Part shown: positions 22,860-32,850 of the stretch, piece by piece
Numbering within the stretch: the first letter of the stretch is position 1
Layout: each line of letters begins with the position of its first letter
NCBI RefSeq assembly: GCF_947539375.1
Contig: NZ_OX443569.1
Location: 1,302,001 to 1,366,000 of the forward strand
Origin: Lactobacillus isalae
GTDB taxonomy: Bacteria; Bacillota; Bacilli; Lactobacillales; Lactobacillaceae
Reading direction: 5' to 3'
Length of the DNA stretch: 64,000 bases
Notes under the pieces: generated by a model
What the model was told of the DNA's origin: nothing
What the model saw: only the letters and a program-made list of their open reading frames with translations
The model's database searches: none
Made by a program: the position numbers and the translations under genes

Positions 22860-24381
22860 TTGTTAATTCTCCCAATACTTCTTTCCATTGCTTAGCTACG
22901 CGATCAGTTAGATAAGGTTCCGCAATTTGATATGATTTTTCATTAAAGGCTTTTAGATCACTTTGCTTAAACAATTTAATAATTGCCTTAGTCAATAATT
23001 CCACCTTGCGATACTCATTCCAATCCTCGTCATAAGGCAGTAAATACCCATTCTCATTATTTTTAATAAAGGTTGGATCTCCATAAGGAACATCAAAACC
23101 AATCATGGCTAATCCTGAGCCAATCGCTTCAAGTAATGATAATCCAAAACCTTCACTGGTTGAAGCAGCGATATAAGCTGGATATTTAACATAAATATCT
23201 TTTAAATCGTGTTGCCCCTTTAAATGAATATAATCTTCAGCCTGGTGTTTTTTAATCATTTCGTCAAGAGCTGCTCCTTCGCTGCCATTACCATAGATAT
23301 CAAGCTTTAGTTCTGGAATTTGATTCTTAGCAGCAATCACAGCTTTAACAATCCAATCAAGATGCTTTTCTTTAGCTAAACGCGATGCAGTAATGAGTGA
23401 AAATGGCTCACGTTTTTTAACCGGATAAGTTAACTTCAACAGACTACCAACCGGGATACAATCAACACGGGGTGTAATATGATAATATTTTTGAAATTGT
23501 TCTTCTAGTACTTTCTTTTGTGCCGGCGTTGCCACTACAAAGCTTGCTACTTCTGAAGCATGTGAAAATTGATATTCATAAAAATTATTCCATAAAACAT
23601 GCTTATCATTAGTAAAATGCTTATCATAGTGATCAGCATGCACAACAACAATAATTTTGGCTAAGCCATGATTTTCAAAAATTAACTGTCCATTAATTAA
23701 AGTCTTATCTTCATCCTCACGATCCAATATAATGACATCATTTTTAACAAAATGAAGTGCTTTGAGCATCTTTAAATATAATTCATCTTTAGAATAAATA
23801 ATTTCACCATTTGTAAATTCATAGGTCTCTTGATCATTATTTAAATGCTGAGTATATGCAACGGACCCATCTTCATTATAAAATTCTCTGAAAACTACAC
23901 GATTATTTTCAGCTGCACCTAAATAGTATTCTGCTGCATACTTAGTGTAAGAATAGAAATCGCGTCTTAAAATAGTATTATTTTTTTGATAGACAACTTG
24001 GTCAATAATATCTTTTTGCTCATCACACAATCTCGCAACAGCATAAAAATTATCTTTTAATTTATAAACAACTTCTTTTCCATTATTATTAACTTCTTTA
24101 GTGAAGTTTTTAAATTTCAGGCTAGCTTCAAACTTCGTTAAGGTATACGATGTCTTAGCAATCTTAATATCTGTAAAAAAGTTATATAGCCAAATAACAC
24201 TTTGATTTTTAAAGCCCATATTAGCAGTCAGATCACCAATATTATTATCTAAAATCAAGTCTGAAAAAATAAACTTAGCATCAATTCCAGCTTTTCTAAA
24301 ACTTTGATCACGATACTTCTGTGCATATTCAACACCAGAGCTGGCCCAACCTATTCCTAAATTCACATTGTATACTGTCAT
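22852..24381 (-). CDS. gtfA: Accessory Sec O-GlcNAc transferase GtfA
   Basis: 509 aa, GT-B fold, family GT4. The start MTVYNVNLGIGWASSGVEYA is the conserved GtfA N-terminus. I use ATG at 24381 rather than the in-frame TTG at 24393, because GAGG sits 8 nt before the ATG and inside the longer reading. The C-terminal half has the donor-binding EX7E motif (SEGFGLSLLEAIGSG). It transfers GlcNAc from UDP-GlcNAc to Ser/Thr of SRRP1 and SRRP2 before export, with GtfB as partner. It lies about 12 bp after secA2 and overlaps gtfB. All key motifs are present. Confidence 0.95.
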   Translation of the reverse strand: MTVYNVNLGIGWASSGVEYAQKYRDQSFRKAGIDAKFIFSDLILDNNIGDLTANMGFKNQSVIWLYNFFTDIKIAKTSYTLTKFEASLKFKNFTKEVNNNGKEVVYKLKDNFYAVARLCDEQKDIIDQVVYQKNNTILRRDFYSYTKYAAEYYLGAAENNRVVFREFYNEDGSVAYTQHLNNDQETYEFTNGEIIYSKDELYLKMLKALHFVKNDVIILDREDEDKTLINGQLIFENHGLAKIIVVVHADHYDKHFTNDKHVLWNNFYEYQFSHASEVASFVVATPAQKKVLEEQFQKYYHITPRVDCIPVGSLLKLTYPVKKREPFSLITASRLAKEKHLDWIVKAVIAAKNQIPELKLDIYGNGSEGAALDEMIKKHQAEDYIHLKGQHDLKDIYVKYPAYIAASTSEGFGLSLLEAIGSGLAMIGFDVPYGDPTFIKNNENGYLLPYDEDWNEYRKVELLTKAIIKLFKQSDLKAFNEKSYQIAEPYLTDRVAKQWKEVLGELTND

Positions 24382-24393
24382 TATTTGCCTCAA

Positions 24394-26760
24394 CTAATTA
24401 AATATAACAACCAATTGACCCTTTTCATTTATATTAATTTGACTCAAAAGCAAATTGTCAAAAATTGCTAGGGTAATCTTATCCCAAAACTGTAAATACA
24501 TTTTAAATGCTGCTTGGTGTTGTAACAAATCTTGTGGACGACCTGAATTTGTCCAACCCTGTGCCTCAATTTTCAATTTTGAAATTTTATCCACTTCATC
24601 AATCCAGCAACCATCCATTGCAGCAATAATTATTTGACGATAGAAATTATTAAGTTGTTTCTTGTTTATTAAAGTTCCCTTTTTTTGATCAATAACTTTA
24701 TTAATAATTTTATTCAAATATTTTTTATAATCTTGGATATTTTCTAAATTTTTTGGAAGCATAACTTTATTATAGGTTACATGTTCATTAATAAAGTACT
24801 TCAAGTCGTTTTTATTTTTAATTTTTTCTTTTTTAAAATAGAGATCTATACCTTGCACAATTACCTGATCAATGTCTGCCTGTAAATCCTTCTTTGCCAT
24901 TACCCGGTCACGCATATCATAATAATTTTTTCGCTGCAGAGATAAAATTATTTCTCCTTTATTCGTTACAGTTCGCTGCAGGGCACTCATTGCTGCTACT
25001 CGATCACGCAACATACGTAAGCTAAATTTTGTAATTGGTGACTTTAGCGTTACTAAATCCTTACCTCTTTGCTTTTTTTTCATTAACCGACGATAATATT
25101 TTTTCTGTCTATTAGTGTTGTTACTAGAAATAAAATCATCTTCCAGTGAAATAAAAAACTGACTTGAACCCGGATCTCCCTGTCTTCCCGCTCTACCAGC
25201 TAGCTGCAATTCAACTCTTTTAGGAAGCATTTCAGTACCAATTACTGCTAAACCACCTAGTTCTTTTACACCTTTTCCTAACTTAATATCTGTACCACGA
25301 CCAGCCATATTTGTTGCAATCGTAACTTCGCCCTTTTGTCCAGCACGTTTAACAATTTGAGCTTCATAAGCAACACTATAGGCGTTTAAAACATTATGGG
25401 GTATTCCCATATTTAGTAATAGCTCAGAAATAATTTCCGAATTTTCTACTGACCCTGCAACTAGCAAAACCGGCCTACCTGTCTGATGAAGTTTTACGAC
25501 ATAATCAATTGCAGCCATTAATTTATCTCGAGTTGTTAAAAATAAAATAGGCTTTTTATCTTTTCTGATAACAGGACGATTAGTTGGGATGCGAGTAACC
25601 TTTAAATTATAAATATCCAAAAATTCTTCTTCATTGACTTTAGCAGTACCACTCATACCACTTACCTTATTAAACAAACCAAACAAGGCTGGGAAAGTAA
25701 TTGATGCAGCAGTTTTTTGAATATTTGTTAATTCAACTTTTTCTTTAGCTTCAATAGCTTGATGTAACCCAGTACTTACTTGAACGCCACGCTTTAAACG
25801 CCCACTATCCTCATCTAGTAGGATCACTTTCCCTTTAACGACTAAATAATCATGACCCTTCCGCATAATTAGATGAGCAGTCATTGCTAAAACAATATGC
25901 CGATAAACTGGCCTACTTTGCTCATCGAATAAGTCTTTCAATTTAAAAAAGCGTTCTGCCTTTTCAATTCCATGAGCAGTTAACCAAAAGATACCATCAT
26001 CTTTGCGGAATTCATAATCATTTTCACTATCTAATAAATTAACAAATTTATCAGCTAAACCGTATAAGTTTGATTGAACACTTGGTTTAGATGACACCAC
26101 AAATGGCGATTCAGCTTCATCAAGTAAAACCTGGTCTACCTCATCAATAATGACAAAATTAAATGGTCTTAAATATTGTCTATCTTTTGTACTACTTAAA
26201 TTGTTAAACAAATAATCAAAAGCTAAAGATGAAGCAGTAGTATAAGTGATATCGCTTCCATACCATTTACGCTTCATTTGTGGTGTTGCCTTTTTTCCCT
26301 CATCATCAGCACTCAAAAAGGCTAAACTAACTGTTAAACCCAGAAATTCATAAACTGGCGCTAAATCTTTTTCATCCCGAGCAGCTAAATAGCCATTAGG
26401 CGTCACTAACATAGCTCCCTTTCCAGTTAGCCCATTTAAATAAAGAGGCATCGTCGCTACTAAAGTTTTTCCTTCACCAGTTTTCATTTCTGCAATCGAA
26501 CCTTGGCTCAGCATAATGGCTCCTAGAACTTGAACATCATAAGGATAAAGGCCCAATACTCGATAATCCGCTTCTCTAACAGTCGCGAAAGCTTCGGGTA
26601 AAATATCCTCTAGCGTTTTTCCTTTTCTAAGAAGCTCCCTAAAAATCTTGGTTTGATTTTGTAATTGTGCATCGCTCATTTTTCTCATTTGAGGCGCTAA
26701 TTTATTTATTTTTTTGAGAATCTTTTTTGGCTTTCTTAACCTAAGTTCATCTGTCAACAC
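24394..26760 (-). CDS. secA2: Accessory Sec ATPase SecA2
   Basis: 788 aa, shorter than housekeeping SecA (about 800-900 in this group) and without the C-terminal Cys-rich zinc tail. It is the motor that drives glycosylated SRRPs through SecY2. Walker A is GEGKT at 95-99, the DEAD-box variant DEVD is at 206-209, and motif VI is TNMAGRGTDI with QLAGRAGRQGDPG after it. Start GTG at 26760, with AGGAAGTG upstream overlapping the end of asp3; the gap from asp3 is 6 bp. It lies in the asp1-3 operon, as is usual for SecA2-SecY2 systems, not the stand-alone SecA2-only type. Confidence 0.95.
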   Translation of the reverse strand: MLTDELRLRKPKKILKKINKLAPQMRKMSDAQLQNQTKIFRELLRKGKTLEDILPEAFATVREADYRVLGLYPYDVQVLGAIMLSQGSIAEMKTGEGKTLVATMPLYLNGLTGKGAMLVTPNGYLAARDEKDLAPVYEFLGLTVSLAFLSADDEGKKATPQMKRKWYGSDITYTTASSLAFDYLFNNLSSTKDRQYLRPFNFVIIDEVDQVLLDEAESPFVVSSKPSVQSNLYGLADKFVNLLDSENDYEFRKDDGIFWLTAHGIEKAERFFKLKDLFDEQSRPVYRHIVLAMTAHLIMRKGHDYLVVKGKVILLDEDSGRLKRGVQVSTGLHQAIEAKEKVELTNIQKTAASITFPALFGLFNKVSGMSGTAKVNEEEFLDIYNLKVTRIPTNRPVIRKDKKPILFLTTRDKLMAAIDYVVKLHQTGRPVLLVAGSVENSEIISELLLNMGIPHNVLNAYSVAYEAQIVKRAGQKGEVTIATNMAGRGTDIKLGKGVKELGGLAVIGTEMLPKRVELQLAGRAGRQGDPGSSQFFISLEDDFISSNNTNRQKKYYRRLMKKKQRGKDLVTLKSPITKFSLRMLRDRVAAMSALQRTVTNKGEIILSLQRKNYYDMRDRVMAKKDLQADIDQVIVQGIDLYFKKEKIKNKNDLKYFINEHVTYNKVMLPKNLENIQDYKKYLNKIINKVIDQKKGTLINKKQLNNFYRQIIIAAMDGCWIDEVDKISKLKIEAQGWTNSGRPQDLLQHQAAFKMYLQFWDKITLAIFDNLLLSQININEKGQLVVIFN

Positions 26761-26766
26761 GCTTTA

Positions 26767-27621
26767 TCACTTCCTCAAATATCGTTCTACATTATTGAGA
26801 ACCTGATGTTGATCAAGCTTAACCATCTCTGGCAGAAACCACGGCTGTTGCCCTTGATTTTCCAAAGTATAATTCGAAGTTATAAATTCAAAATCATATT
26901 TTCTTGCCAATGAATTTTCTAAAATTTGATCAATTTGTTTATCACTACTAAAAATAATTACTGTCTGGTCCTTCTGTTTTTCTAACCAAGATTCTAATTT
27001 CAAAATAGGATTAAATAATTCTTGCCAACTAATATAACCCATAAAGACTTGCGTATCTTTAATAGTCGTTTTTAAGTCTTCTGGAAGTTCTCTGGCTCTT
27101 TTATTATCTGCTACTAAAATCAAGGCTACTTTCTTTACTTCTTTAGGTTGATTTAGTGGCATTACAAAGAATCCATCAAAAACATTTAAAGGTAAATCAG
27201 CTCTTCCAAGTTGAACTTTAGCAAAACTAATTTCACTGCATCCACCATTAACAATTTCGAAAGTATATGATACAGCTTGACTAGGATAGATAAATTCCTT
27301 TTCCATCGATGAAAATACAACTTTACTAATTTCATCGGTTTGTATATCAAAAAAACGTAAACAAAAAATTGCAGTATCTGCAGGAGTTACTTTCATATTT
27401 ATTTTTATACGATATTTTTTACCACTTAGTAAAATTGGCAAACGCGGAACTTCTTTGTATGCCTGGTAATTAAGACTAGATGACCAACGCATAATTTTTT
27501 CACCTGGCGCCATTAAATTATTTTGGAAGAATACTTTTTCATCTATTTTCTTACTTAATTTTGTTCCATACATGTAGGTCTCATTAATTCGATCCCAATA
27601 TATTTGATTAATAATTTTCAT
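26767..27621 (-). CDS. asp3: Accessory Sec protein Asp3
   Basis: 284 aa, soluble. Asp1, Asp2 and Asp3 form a complex needed for SRRP export, and Asp3 binds the unfolded Ser-rich substrate and SecA2. The fold is the known Asp3 beta-rich carbohydrate-binding-like type: IYWDRINETYMYGT at the start and a long beta core (about 60-160). The ATG shares one base with the asp2 stop (TAATG), so translation is coupled. The C-terminal part after about 165 is longer than in streptococcal Asp3 (about 150-170 aa); I do not know the role of that extension. Confidence 0.88.
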   Translation of the reverse strand: MKIINQIYWDRINETYMYGTKLSKKIDEKVFFQNNLMAPGEKIMRWSSSLNYQAYKEVPRLPILLSGKKYRIKINMKVTPADTAIFCLRFFDIQTDEISKVVFSSMEKEFIYPSQAVSYTFEIVNGGCSEISFAKVQLGRADLPLNVFDGFFVMPLNQPKEVKKVALILVADNKRARELPEDLKTTIKDTQVFMGYISWQELFNPILKLESWLEKQKDQTVIIFSSDKQIDQILENSLARKYDFEFITSNYTLENQGQQPWFLPEMVKLDQHQVLNNVERYLRK

Positions 27622-29168
27622 TATTCATACTTTCGTCCAAAATTCCCCATAATTTCATACAAACGATAAATAAACCAATAGTTAACAGCTGGATCATCAT
27701 TATGTCGACCATCAAAACCTTTAATTGAAAACTGAATAGCCTTTCTTACAGCTGGTGATTTTTTTAGTTCAGTTACTGCATGATCATCATAATCATCATT
27801 TTTCATATAAGCTACAAAAAGTCTAGTTTGAGATAAGTCACTTTGATCAAAATCATGCATAGTTTTTTTATCTAATTCTGTTAGCTTTTCAAAAGATAAG
27901 GATCGGTTAATTAGCCCGTCAACATCAAAAATGGTGTCAAAGCCGCCCGGTCTCTCTAAAGCAGCTCGACGTGCTATATAACCTAAGTTCAATAAGGGCT
28001 TAGCCACATTAATTGCATATGGTTTTAATTTTGCACCATATTTTATTGCTGGATAAGTCCCCATAGAAATACCAGTCATTACTAATTGAGATGAATCAAA
28101 TCCTAATTTCTTTAAAGTTTGCCTAATTACTTTAATAATTTCTTTACCAAAGTAACCATTTGCATCATCATAGAATCCTCCTACCTCCAATCGCATATCT
28201 GTAAATAAAAGCATTGGAGCATTTAATCGTTTCATTAAAAAATAGCCTTCGAAGCCCTCTCGACTACGTGCACCTGAGAAGTAAACATTTAATGGGGGCT
28301 TCAAATCACCAGGCATAAAGTAATAAGCAATATCTTCACGAGTTGTCGGATCAACAATACGTTTTCCACCACTGATAAAGTAACCAGCTCCATCACGTCC
28401 CCACCGTGCATGAAGTGTACCGATAATCAACTCGCCACTTCCCTTAGCCTCTAAACTAATAGTCGCGGTTCGATAATAATCATGTACTTCAAGTTGAGAA
28501 AAATATTCATCATTTTGAAACTTAGTTAAATCAATGACAACTTGATCCTTAACATCCCCATCTGAACCAGGATTTTGAATAAATATTCTCATTCGAACTT
28601 TGAAGTTATTATTTTTCATCGTCAACCAAAAGTTCATCCGCTTACTCGGGTCGACATAAATCCCTGTTTTATAGACTCCCAGATTGATCCATTGGTTATT
28701 GGTATCTAAATTCAGCTTCAATTCACCATGACCTAAATATTCAAAGCTGTGTATTTGTCGATCATTAAGCTTAAAATCAACAGCTGCAACACGACTCCCT
28801 GTTTGGCCTTCAAAATATCGCTCTTCTAATTTACTAATTAGATATTGGGGATCTTCAGTAATTTCTTGAGCAGCAATACTTTTCAAAAAATACTCTTCAT
28901 TTTTATCAGCAGTTTCTAGAATCTTAGGTAAATAAAGAACCTGATACGGTGGAACCATACCTTTTAAATCAGCCCAATTCTTTTTAGTTAAATTGGTTGG
29001 ACCTGTAATTAAAATTACATCATAATTTTTTATTTCAATCTTTTTTTTCTTAGGATCTTTTTTATCAACTTTTTCAACAGGAGGGAAATCATTGAAATGC
29101 CACTCTAAGTTTTTGGTTAACTCATACTTTTTAGACCAGTCGATCGATCCTAATTGTAAGACTCTCAT
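27621..29168 (-). CDS. asp2: Accessory Sec protein Asp2 (serine-hydrolase-like acetyltransferase)
   Basis: 515 aa. Asp2 works in the Asp1-3 export complex and, in streptococci, also O-acetylates GlcNAc on the adhesin with an alpha/beta-hydrolase Ser-His-acid triad. Here the nucleophile elbow GISMG is at 366-370 (Ser368), a DDYDD acidic patch is at 459-463 and the likely His is 489 (GRHNDDPAVNY), so the active site looks intact. The N-terminal half is a beta-rich domain. ATG and the asp1 stop overlap as ATGA. The enzymatic claim is family knowledge, not shown here. Confidence 0.93.
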   Translation of the reverse strand: MRVLQLGSIDWSKKYELTKNLEWHFNDFPPVEKVDKKDPKKKKIEIKNYDVILITGPTNLTKKNWADLKGMVPPYQVLYLPKILETADKNEEYFLKSIAAQEITEDPQYLISKLEERYFEGQTGSRVAAVDFKLNDRQIHSFEYLGHGELKLNLDTNNQWINLGVYKTGIYVDPSKRMNFWLTMKNNNFKVRMRIFIQNPGSDGDVKDQVVIDLTKFQNDEYFSQLEVHDYYRTATISLEAKGSGELIIGTLHARWGRDGAGYFISGGKRIVDPTTREDIAYYFMPGDLKPPLNVYFSGARSREGFEGYFLMKRLNAPMLLFTDMRLEVGGFYDDANGYFGKEIIKVIRQTLKKLGFDSSQLVMTGISMGTYPAIKYGAKLKPYAINVAKPLLNLGYIARRAALERPGGFDTIFDVDGLINRSLSFEKLTELDKKTMHDFDQSDLSQTRLFVAYMKNDDYDDHAVTELKKSPAVRKAIQFSIKGFDGRHNDDPAVNYWFIYRLYEIMGNFGRKYE

Positions 29169-30676
29169 TTTGCATCACCTAGTAATTCTTCCCAACGTTT
29201 CATAATGTTTTCTTCCGAATAACGATTTAGCATTTTAACGTTATATACAATTGCATTGTTCCAAGCTGTTAAATTGTTTAAATAATCATTAAGTGGCATA
29301 TCAATTTCTTCAGATGATTGGCAAATGTACCCATTTTTTTGATGAATCACTGTCTTTGAAGCAAAATTTTGAATTTGTGGAATTCCAACACTTACAGCTA
29401 CCATTTGCATTAATTCATCCCCGCTACCCCAACTTATCAGCACACGAGTCTTATCTAATGCTTTAAGCAACTGAGAAATATTAGTTAATCGTAATTCTTT
29501 TATTTTAATCTGTGGCAATACTTTAGTTTTACTTAAGCCAGTAATTTCAATATTTTCAACATTTTCTTTTTCATCGCCACTACTAATAATCCACTTTCCT
29601 TTATTGTCTTTCTTAATTTTGTCAATTACCTGATTTACCCAGTTATCCTTATCAAGGCTATAAGTGAAAATTTGAATACTTTTATTCTTAAAATCATGAC
29701 TTACATATTCGCACAAATGCTTAATAATTTTTTCAATATCTTCTTGATTTGCATTTTCTGCAAAGAAAGCAATCCTTTGTACTCGCTCTCTAGAACTGTG
29801 GCCTAGTCTAAATTCAGAATTATAAGCGGGGATTACATTAACGTTAAATCGTTCAGGATATTGCTGCTCTAATTTATCAGCCAAGTCTATTTTGCTAACT
29901 AGTAAATTTCCTTGATTCAAATTTGATAGCTTTTCTTGATAAAATTGCTTTGGATTAATCATAAAAATTACATTTGAATGCTTAAGTTGTTTTAAATTTA
30001 CCAAACTATCATTATCGAGGGTCACAATCAAATGATCGGAATTTTTTAAGTTCTTTTCTAAGTATTGCTGTAAAACTTCATTAATTAAATCTTTAATATT
30101 AGAATAGGTCGTTTTTTGATAAAAATTAAAATTAGGGTTAATTGTTATCTTTCCAGACGCTCTATCTTGCTTAAAACGCCAATTGCCGTACGGATCATAA
30201 AAAGTAACTTCATGTTCTGTATTTTTAGAAGAAATAAAGCCTCGACTATCCATGATCAATGTATAGTTTTCAGACGACGTATCTCCATGGTGCTCAATAC
30301 GAATAACTTTTCCCGCAAAATCATAAAAGACTTTGGCAATGAATTTATCTTTATTTGCTATTATCGTTCTAAATGGAGTATAGTCAAAAATTGCATTCTT
30401 TGGCCAAGCAAAATCATTTATTTCAACGACTCTACTTTCTAAATTGTGGATGCCTTGTAAATAATCATAAATTGAAAACAGATGATCAGGATAATAATTC
30501 AATTGATTTAACTGCGTCATTAATCCAGGTTCATAATTAGTAATAATAACACCCACTTCATGACCATTATTTTGCAAAATACGCATGTGACTTGTTGCGT
30601 CTAAAATAGTAATCGATGGAATTGCAACAGACCAATCACTATTATCTTCATGCCAAGCCGGGATAAAATATTCCAT
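29165..30676 (-). CDS. asp1: Accessory Sec protein Asp1
   Basis: 503 aa, soluble. Asp1 has a GT-B-like fold without known catalysis and binds Asp2/Asp3 and the glycosylated substrate. The start MEYFIPAWHEDNSDW and the late ISWGSGDELMQMVAVSVGIPQIQ segment (around 435) are family-like. It begins 1 bp after secY2 and overlaps asp2 by 4 bp (ATGA), giving a coupled secY2-asp1-asp2-asp3 block. Confidence 0.92.
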   Translation of the reverse strand: MEYFIPAWHEDNSDWSVAIPSITILDATSHMRILQNNGHEVGVIITNYEPGLMTQLNQLNYYPDHLFSIYDYLQGIHNLESRVVEINDFAWPKNAIFDYTPFRTIIANKDKFIAKVFYDFAGKVIRIEHHGDTSSENYTLIMDSRGFISSKNTEHEVTFYDPYGNWRFKQDRASGKITINPNFNFYQKTTYSNIKDLINEVLQQYLEKNLKNSDHLIVTLDNDSLVNLKQLKHSNVIFMINPKQFYQEKLSNLNQGNLLVSKIDLADKLEQQYPERFNVNVIPAYNSEFRLGHSSRERVQRIAFFAENANQEDIEKIIKHLCEYVSHDFKNKSIQIFTYSLDKDNWVNQVIDKIKKDNKGKWIISSGDEKENVENIEITGLSKTKVLPQIKIKELRLTNISQLLKALDKTRVLISWGSGDELMQMVAVSVGIPQIQNFASKTVIHQKNGYICQSSEEIDMPLNDYLNNLTAWNNAIVYNVKMLNRYSEENIMKRWEELLGDAK

Positions 30677-30677
30677 T

Positions 30678-31868
30678 TTAATTTTCTCTTTCTAAGCGGT
30701 CATACTTATATGGAAACATGAGAGTTGCCACTTGATCACGAATTCCGCTCATAAACATAACTATCATTACAACATTCATCGGAATAACTGCAAAACCAGC
30801 ATATCTTCCCATAAAGTGCGATCCATATAATCCTAATACCAATTGAGCAGCATTCAATATAGCTCCAGGAAACCCGAGTATCCAAATCAATTTTCGAAGA
30901 TATTTTTGAGTGGGTCTACCTGGCTCGATACCTAAGATATAATTATGATTATTTCGCATTGACTTTGCTTGATCTTTAGGGTTAAAGGCCACAAACATGA
31001 AAAAATAAAATAGTAAAATGGCCATTACGGCTGAGAAAGTGACTGAAAACTGCCAACTATTGAGCACTTTATTAGACCTAAAATATGGTGCAATCATTAC
31101 AGGTAAAGTTAAAATGGCCATCCCCACCATGTACATCATCATTGCTGACATGTTTAATCCGATTGGGACAAGCATAGCTTTACTTTTAGACGGTAAACTC
31201 GGATTAATAACTCTTAATGGATAGTAAGCTTTATTAAAGGCCATCCAAAAAAGAATAAATAGTAAAATAAATACAAACAATAAAGTAATCCAAATCCAAG
31301 CATGCTTAAACTTTAGTAACATTTTAATATTACTAAAAATATTTGGAATAGCCCCCGTCATAATACTAGTCAAAATAATCGGGGCGCTCGCACCAACTCC
31401 ATATTTAATATTCCGATAGCAAAGCCAGACAACTAGGCAAGAACCAGCAATTAAAATTACTATCATCTCAAAGTCTCGCCGGAAATCTCTTTGTGGTGTC
31501 ATACCGAAGACTAAAAGAACTGCTTGTAAAATTGTCAACGCAAGTGTAATCACCTGCATAAAAAATTCGATTTGCGGTTGAGATAAGGCATCAAAGCCAA
31601 AAAGTTTCGTCATCATTAACAGCTGCAAGATCAGCATTGAAAACATAAGTGGATTAAGTCCCACAGAAAAAATTGATATTCGAGCATAATTGGCTCCACT
31701 AAATATGCCTAATAAGGTAATCGGAGTATGATTAATGGTCTGTGCATATTCCTTTGTAATTTCAGCAAATGGTAGTGGAATATAAGTCCCCATTACGTAA
31801 ATAAAGACAATCATTAAGCTAAAACTAACTTTTTTAATAACATTCAATAGGTTTTTACTTTTGATCAA
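30678..31868 (-). CDS. secY2: Accessory Sec translocon channel SecY2
   Basis: 396 aa, polytopic with about ten membrane spans. It is the channel dedicated to SRRPs, shorter than housekeeping SecY (about 430) mainly in the cytosolic loops. The N-terminus KKVSFSLMIVFIYVMGTYIPLP matches the first SecY span plus the plug-side start. Start is TTG at 31868, with a GGGG-containing weak site about 10 nt upstream. No ATG lies before the first span, so TTG is the only sensible start. It is first in the export operon. A -10-like TATAAT occurs upstream, so this gene probably carries the operon promoter. Confidence 0.93.
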   Translation of the reverse strand: MIKSKNLLNVIKKVSFSLMIVFIYVMGTYIPLPFAEITKEYAQTINHTPITLLGIFSGANYARISIFSVGLNPLMFSMLILQLLMMTKLFGFDALSQPQIEFFMQVITLALTILQAVLLVFGMTPQRDFRRDFEMIVILIAGSCLVVWLCYRNIKYGVGASAPIILTSIMTGAIPNIFSNIKMLLKFKHAWIWITLLFVFILLFILFWMAFNKAYYPLRVINPSLPSKSKAMLVPIGLNMSAMMMYMVGMAILTLPVMIAPYFRSNKVLNSWQFSVTFSAVMAILLFYFFMFVAFNPKDQAKSMRNNHNYILGIEPGRPTQKYLRKLIWILGFPGAILNAAQLVLGLYGSHFMGRYAGFAVIPMNVVMIVMFMSGIRDQVATLMFPYKYDRLEREN

Positions 31869-31904
31869 AACTATTACCCCGTCATCATGCCTTAATTCTT
31901 AACT

Positions 31905-31925
31905 TATTTATTATACAATTATAGT
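31905..31925 (-). promoter_or_regulatory. Putative promoter of secY2 operon
   Basis: On the minus strand two overlapping TATAAT-type -10 elements (ACTATAATTG and TGTATAATA) lie about 40-55 bp upstream of the TTG start. No good -35 is seen. Confidence 0.35.
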
Positions 31926-31986
31926 CTATCATTTTTTCGAGTTAACATTACAACTGTTTTGTTTTTGATATATTATAATATTTTTT

Positions 31987-32020
31987 TACAAAAATACTCC
32001 TGTCTACTGCGACAGGAGTA
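31987..32020 (-). terminator. Terminator of the YidA-like gene
   Basis: A perfect 10-bp stem TACTCCTGTC/GACAGGAGTA with a 6-nt loop, followed on the minus strand by TTTTTG, 7 bp beyond the stop. Confidence 0.9.
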
Positions 32021-32026
32021 CTTAAA

Positions 32027-32842
32027 TTAAATTACAAATTTTTTAAGTGCTTTTGCTATTCCATTATGGTCATTGTCATCTGTTACAAAGTCAGCTTTTT
32101 CTTTAATAGTTTCAATCGCATTTCCCATTGCAATTTTCTTAAAGCTTGGATTTTCAAACATCGAAACATCATTACCTTGATCACCAAAGACCATAACATC
32201 TTCTGGATTAATTTTTAACCGTTGAGCTAAATCCATTAAGGCATTACCTTTTGAAGCACCGATACCGTTTAACTCAATACAGTTATCTAAGCTGCGAACG
32301 ATATCATAAGATTCAAAGGCCCAATATGGGATAGAATTCCACAGTTTTTCAATCTGGTCGCTACCTTTTGCACAAGTAAAACCAACCTTATTGAAAGTAA
32401 AGTCTTGCGGAATTTCTTTACGCTCACGGACTCTAATCTCGTTATCAGTTAAGGCTGCATTAATTTGCATTTGCACTGAAAGATCACGATCTAAAGTCCA
32501 AAAGCGTTCAGTCGTTTCAAAGTGCAGGTTCACATGGGCAAGCCGTTGCAAACGAAGCATTACTTCAAAATCACGGTAATCCATCTCTTGACTCATTAAA
32601 ACTTTTCCCGATAAATCTTGAACCACAGCTCCATTAAAGACAACTGCGTATTCTTCTGGTCCTTCTAGTCCCAATTGAGTCTCAAATGGCATCACACCCG
32701 AAAGAGGACGACCTGAAGCAAGTACGACTTTAATTCCCATGCCATGTGCTACTTGCAAGGTTCTCAAGGTTTCAGGTGAAATTGCGTTTCCGCTATTGAG
32801 CAAAGTGCCGTCTAAGTCTACTGCAATTAATTTAATTGCCAT
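32027..32842 (-). CDS. Cof-type HAD phosphatase, YidA-like
   Basis: 271 aa from ATG at 32842 (MAIKLIAVDLDGTLLNSG). The longer open frame is rejected because the conserved HAD N-terminus and a GGGG-type ribosome site both fit this start. Nucleophile Asp9 and acid Asp11 lie in DLDGT; motif II is ASGRP; motif IV is FGDQGNDVSMF. Class IIB cap. YidA dephosphorylates sugar phosphates; the true substrate here is unknown. It starts 8 bp after the small membrane gene and ends at a strong terminator. Confidence 0.88.
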   Translation of the reverse strand: MAIKLIAVDLDGTLLNSGNAISPETLRTLQVAHGMGIKVVLASGRPLSGVMPFETQLGLEGPEEYAVVFNGAVVQDLSGKVLMSQEMDYRDFEVMLRLQRLAHVNLHFETTERFWTLDRDLSVQMQINAALTDNEIRVRERKEIPQDFTFNKVGFTCAKGSDQIEKLWNSIPYWAFESYDIVRSLDNCIELNGIGASKGNALMDLAQRLKINPEDVMVFGDQGNDVSMFENPSFKKIAMGNAIETIKEKADFVTDDNDHNGIAKALKKFVI

Positions 32843-32850
32843 ACATACCC

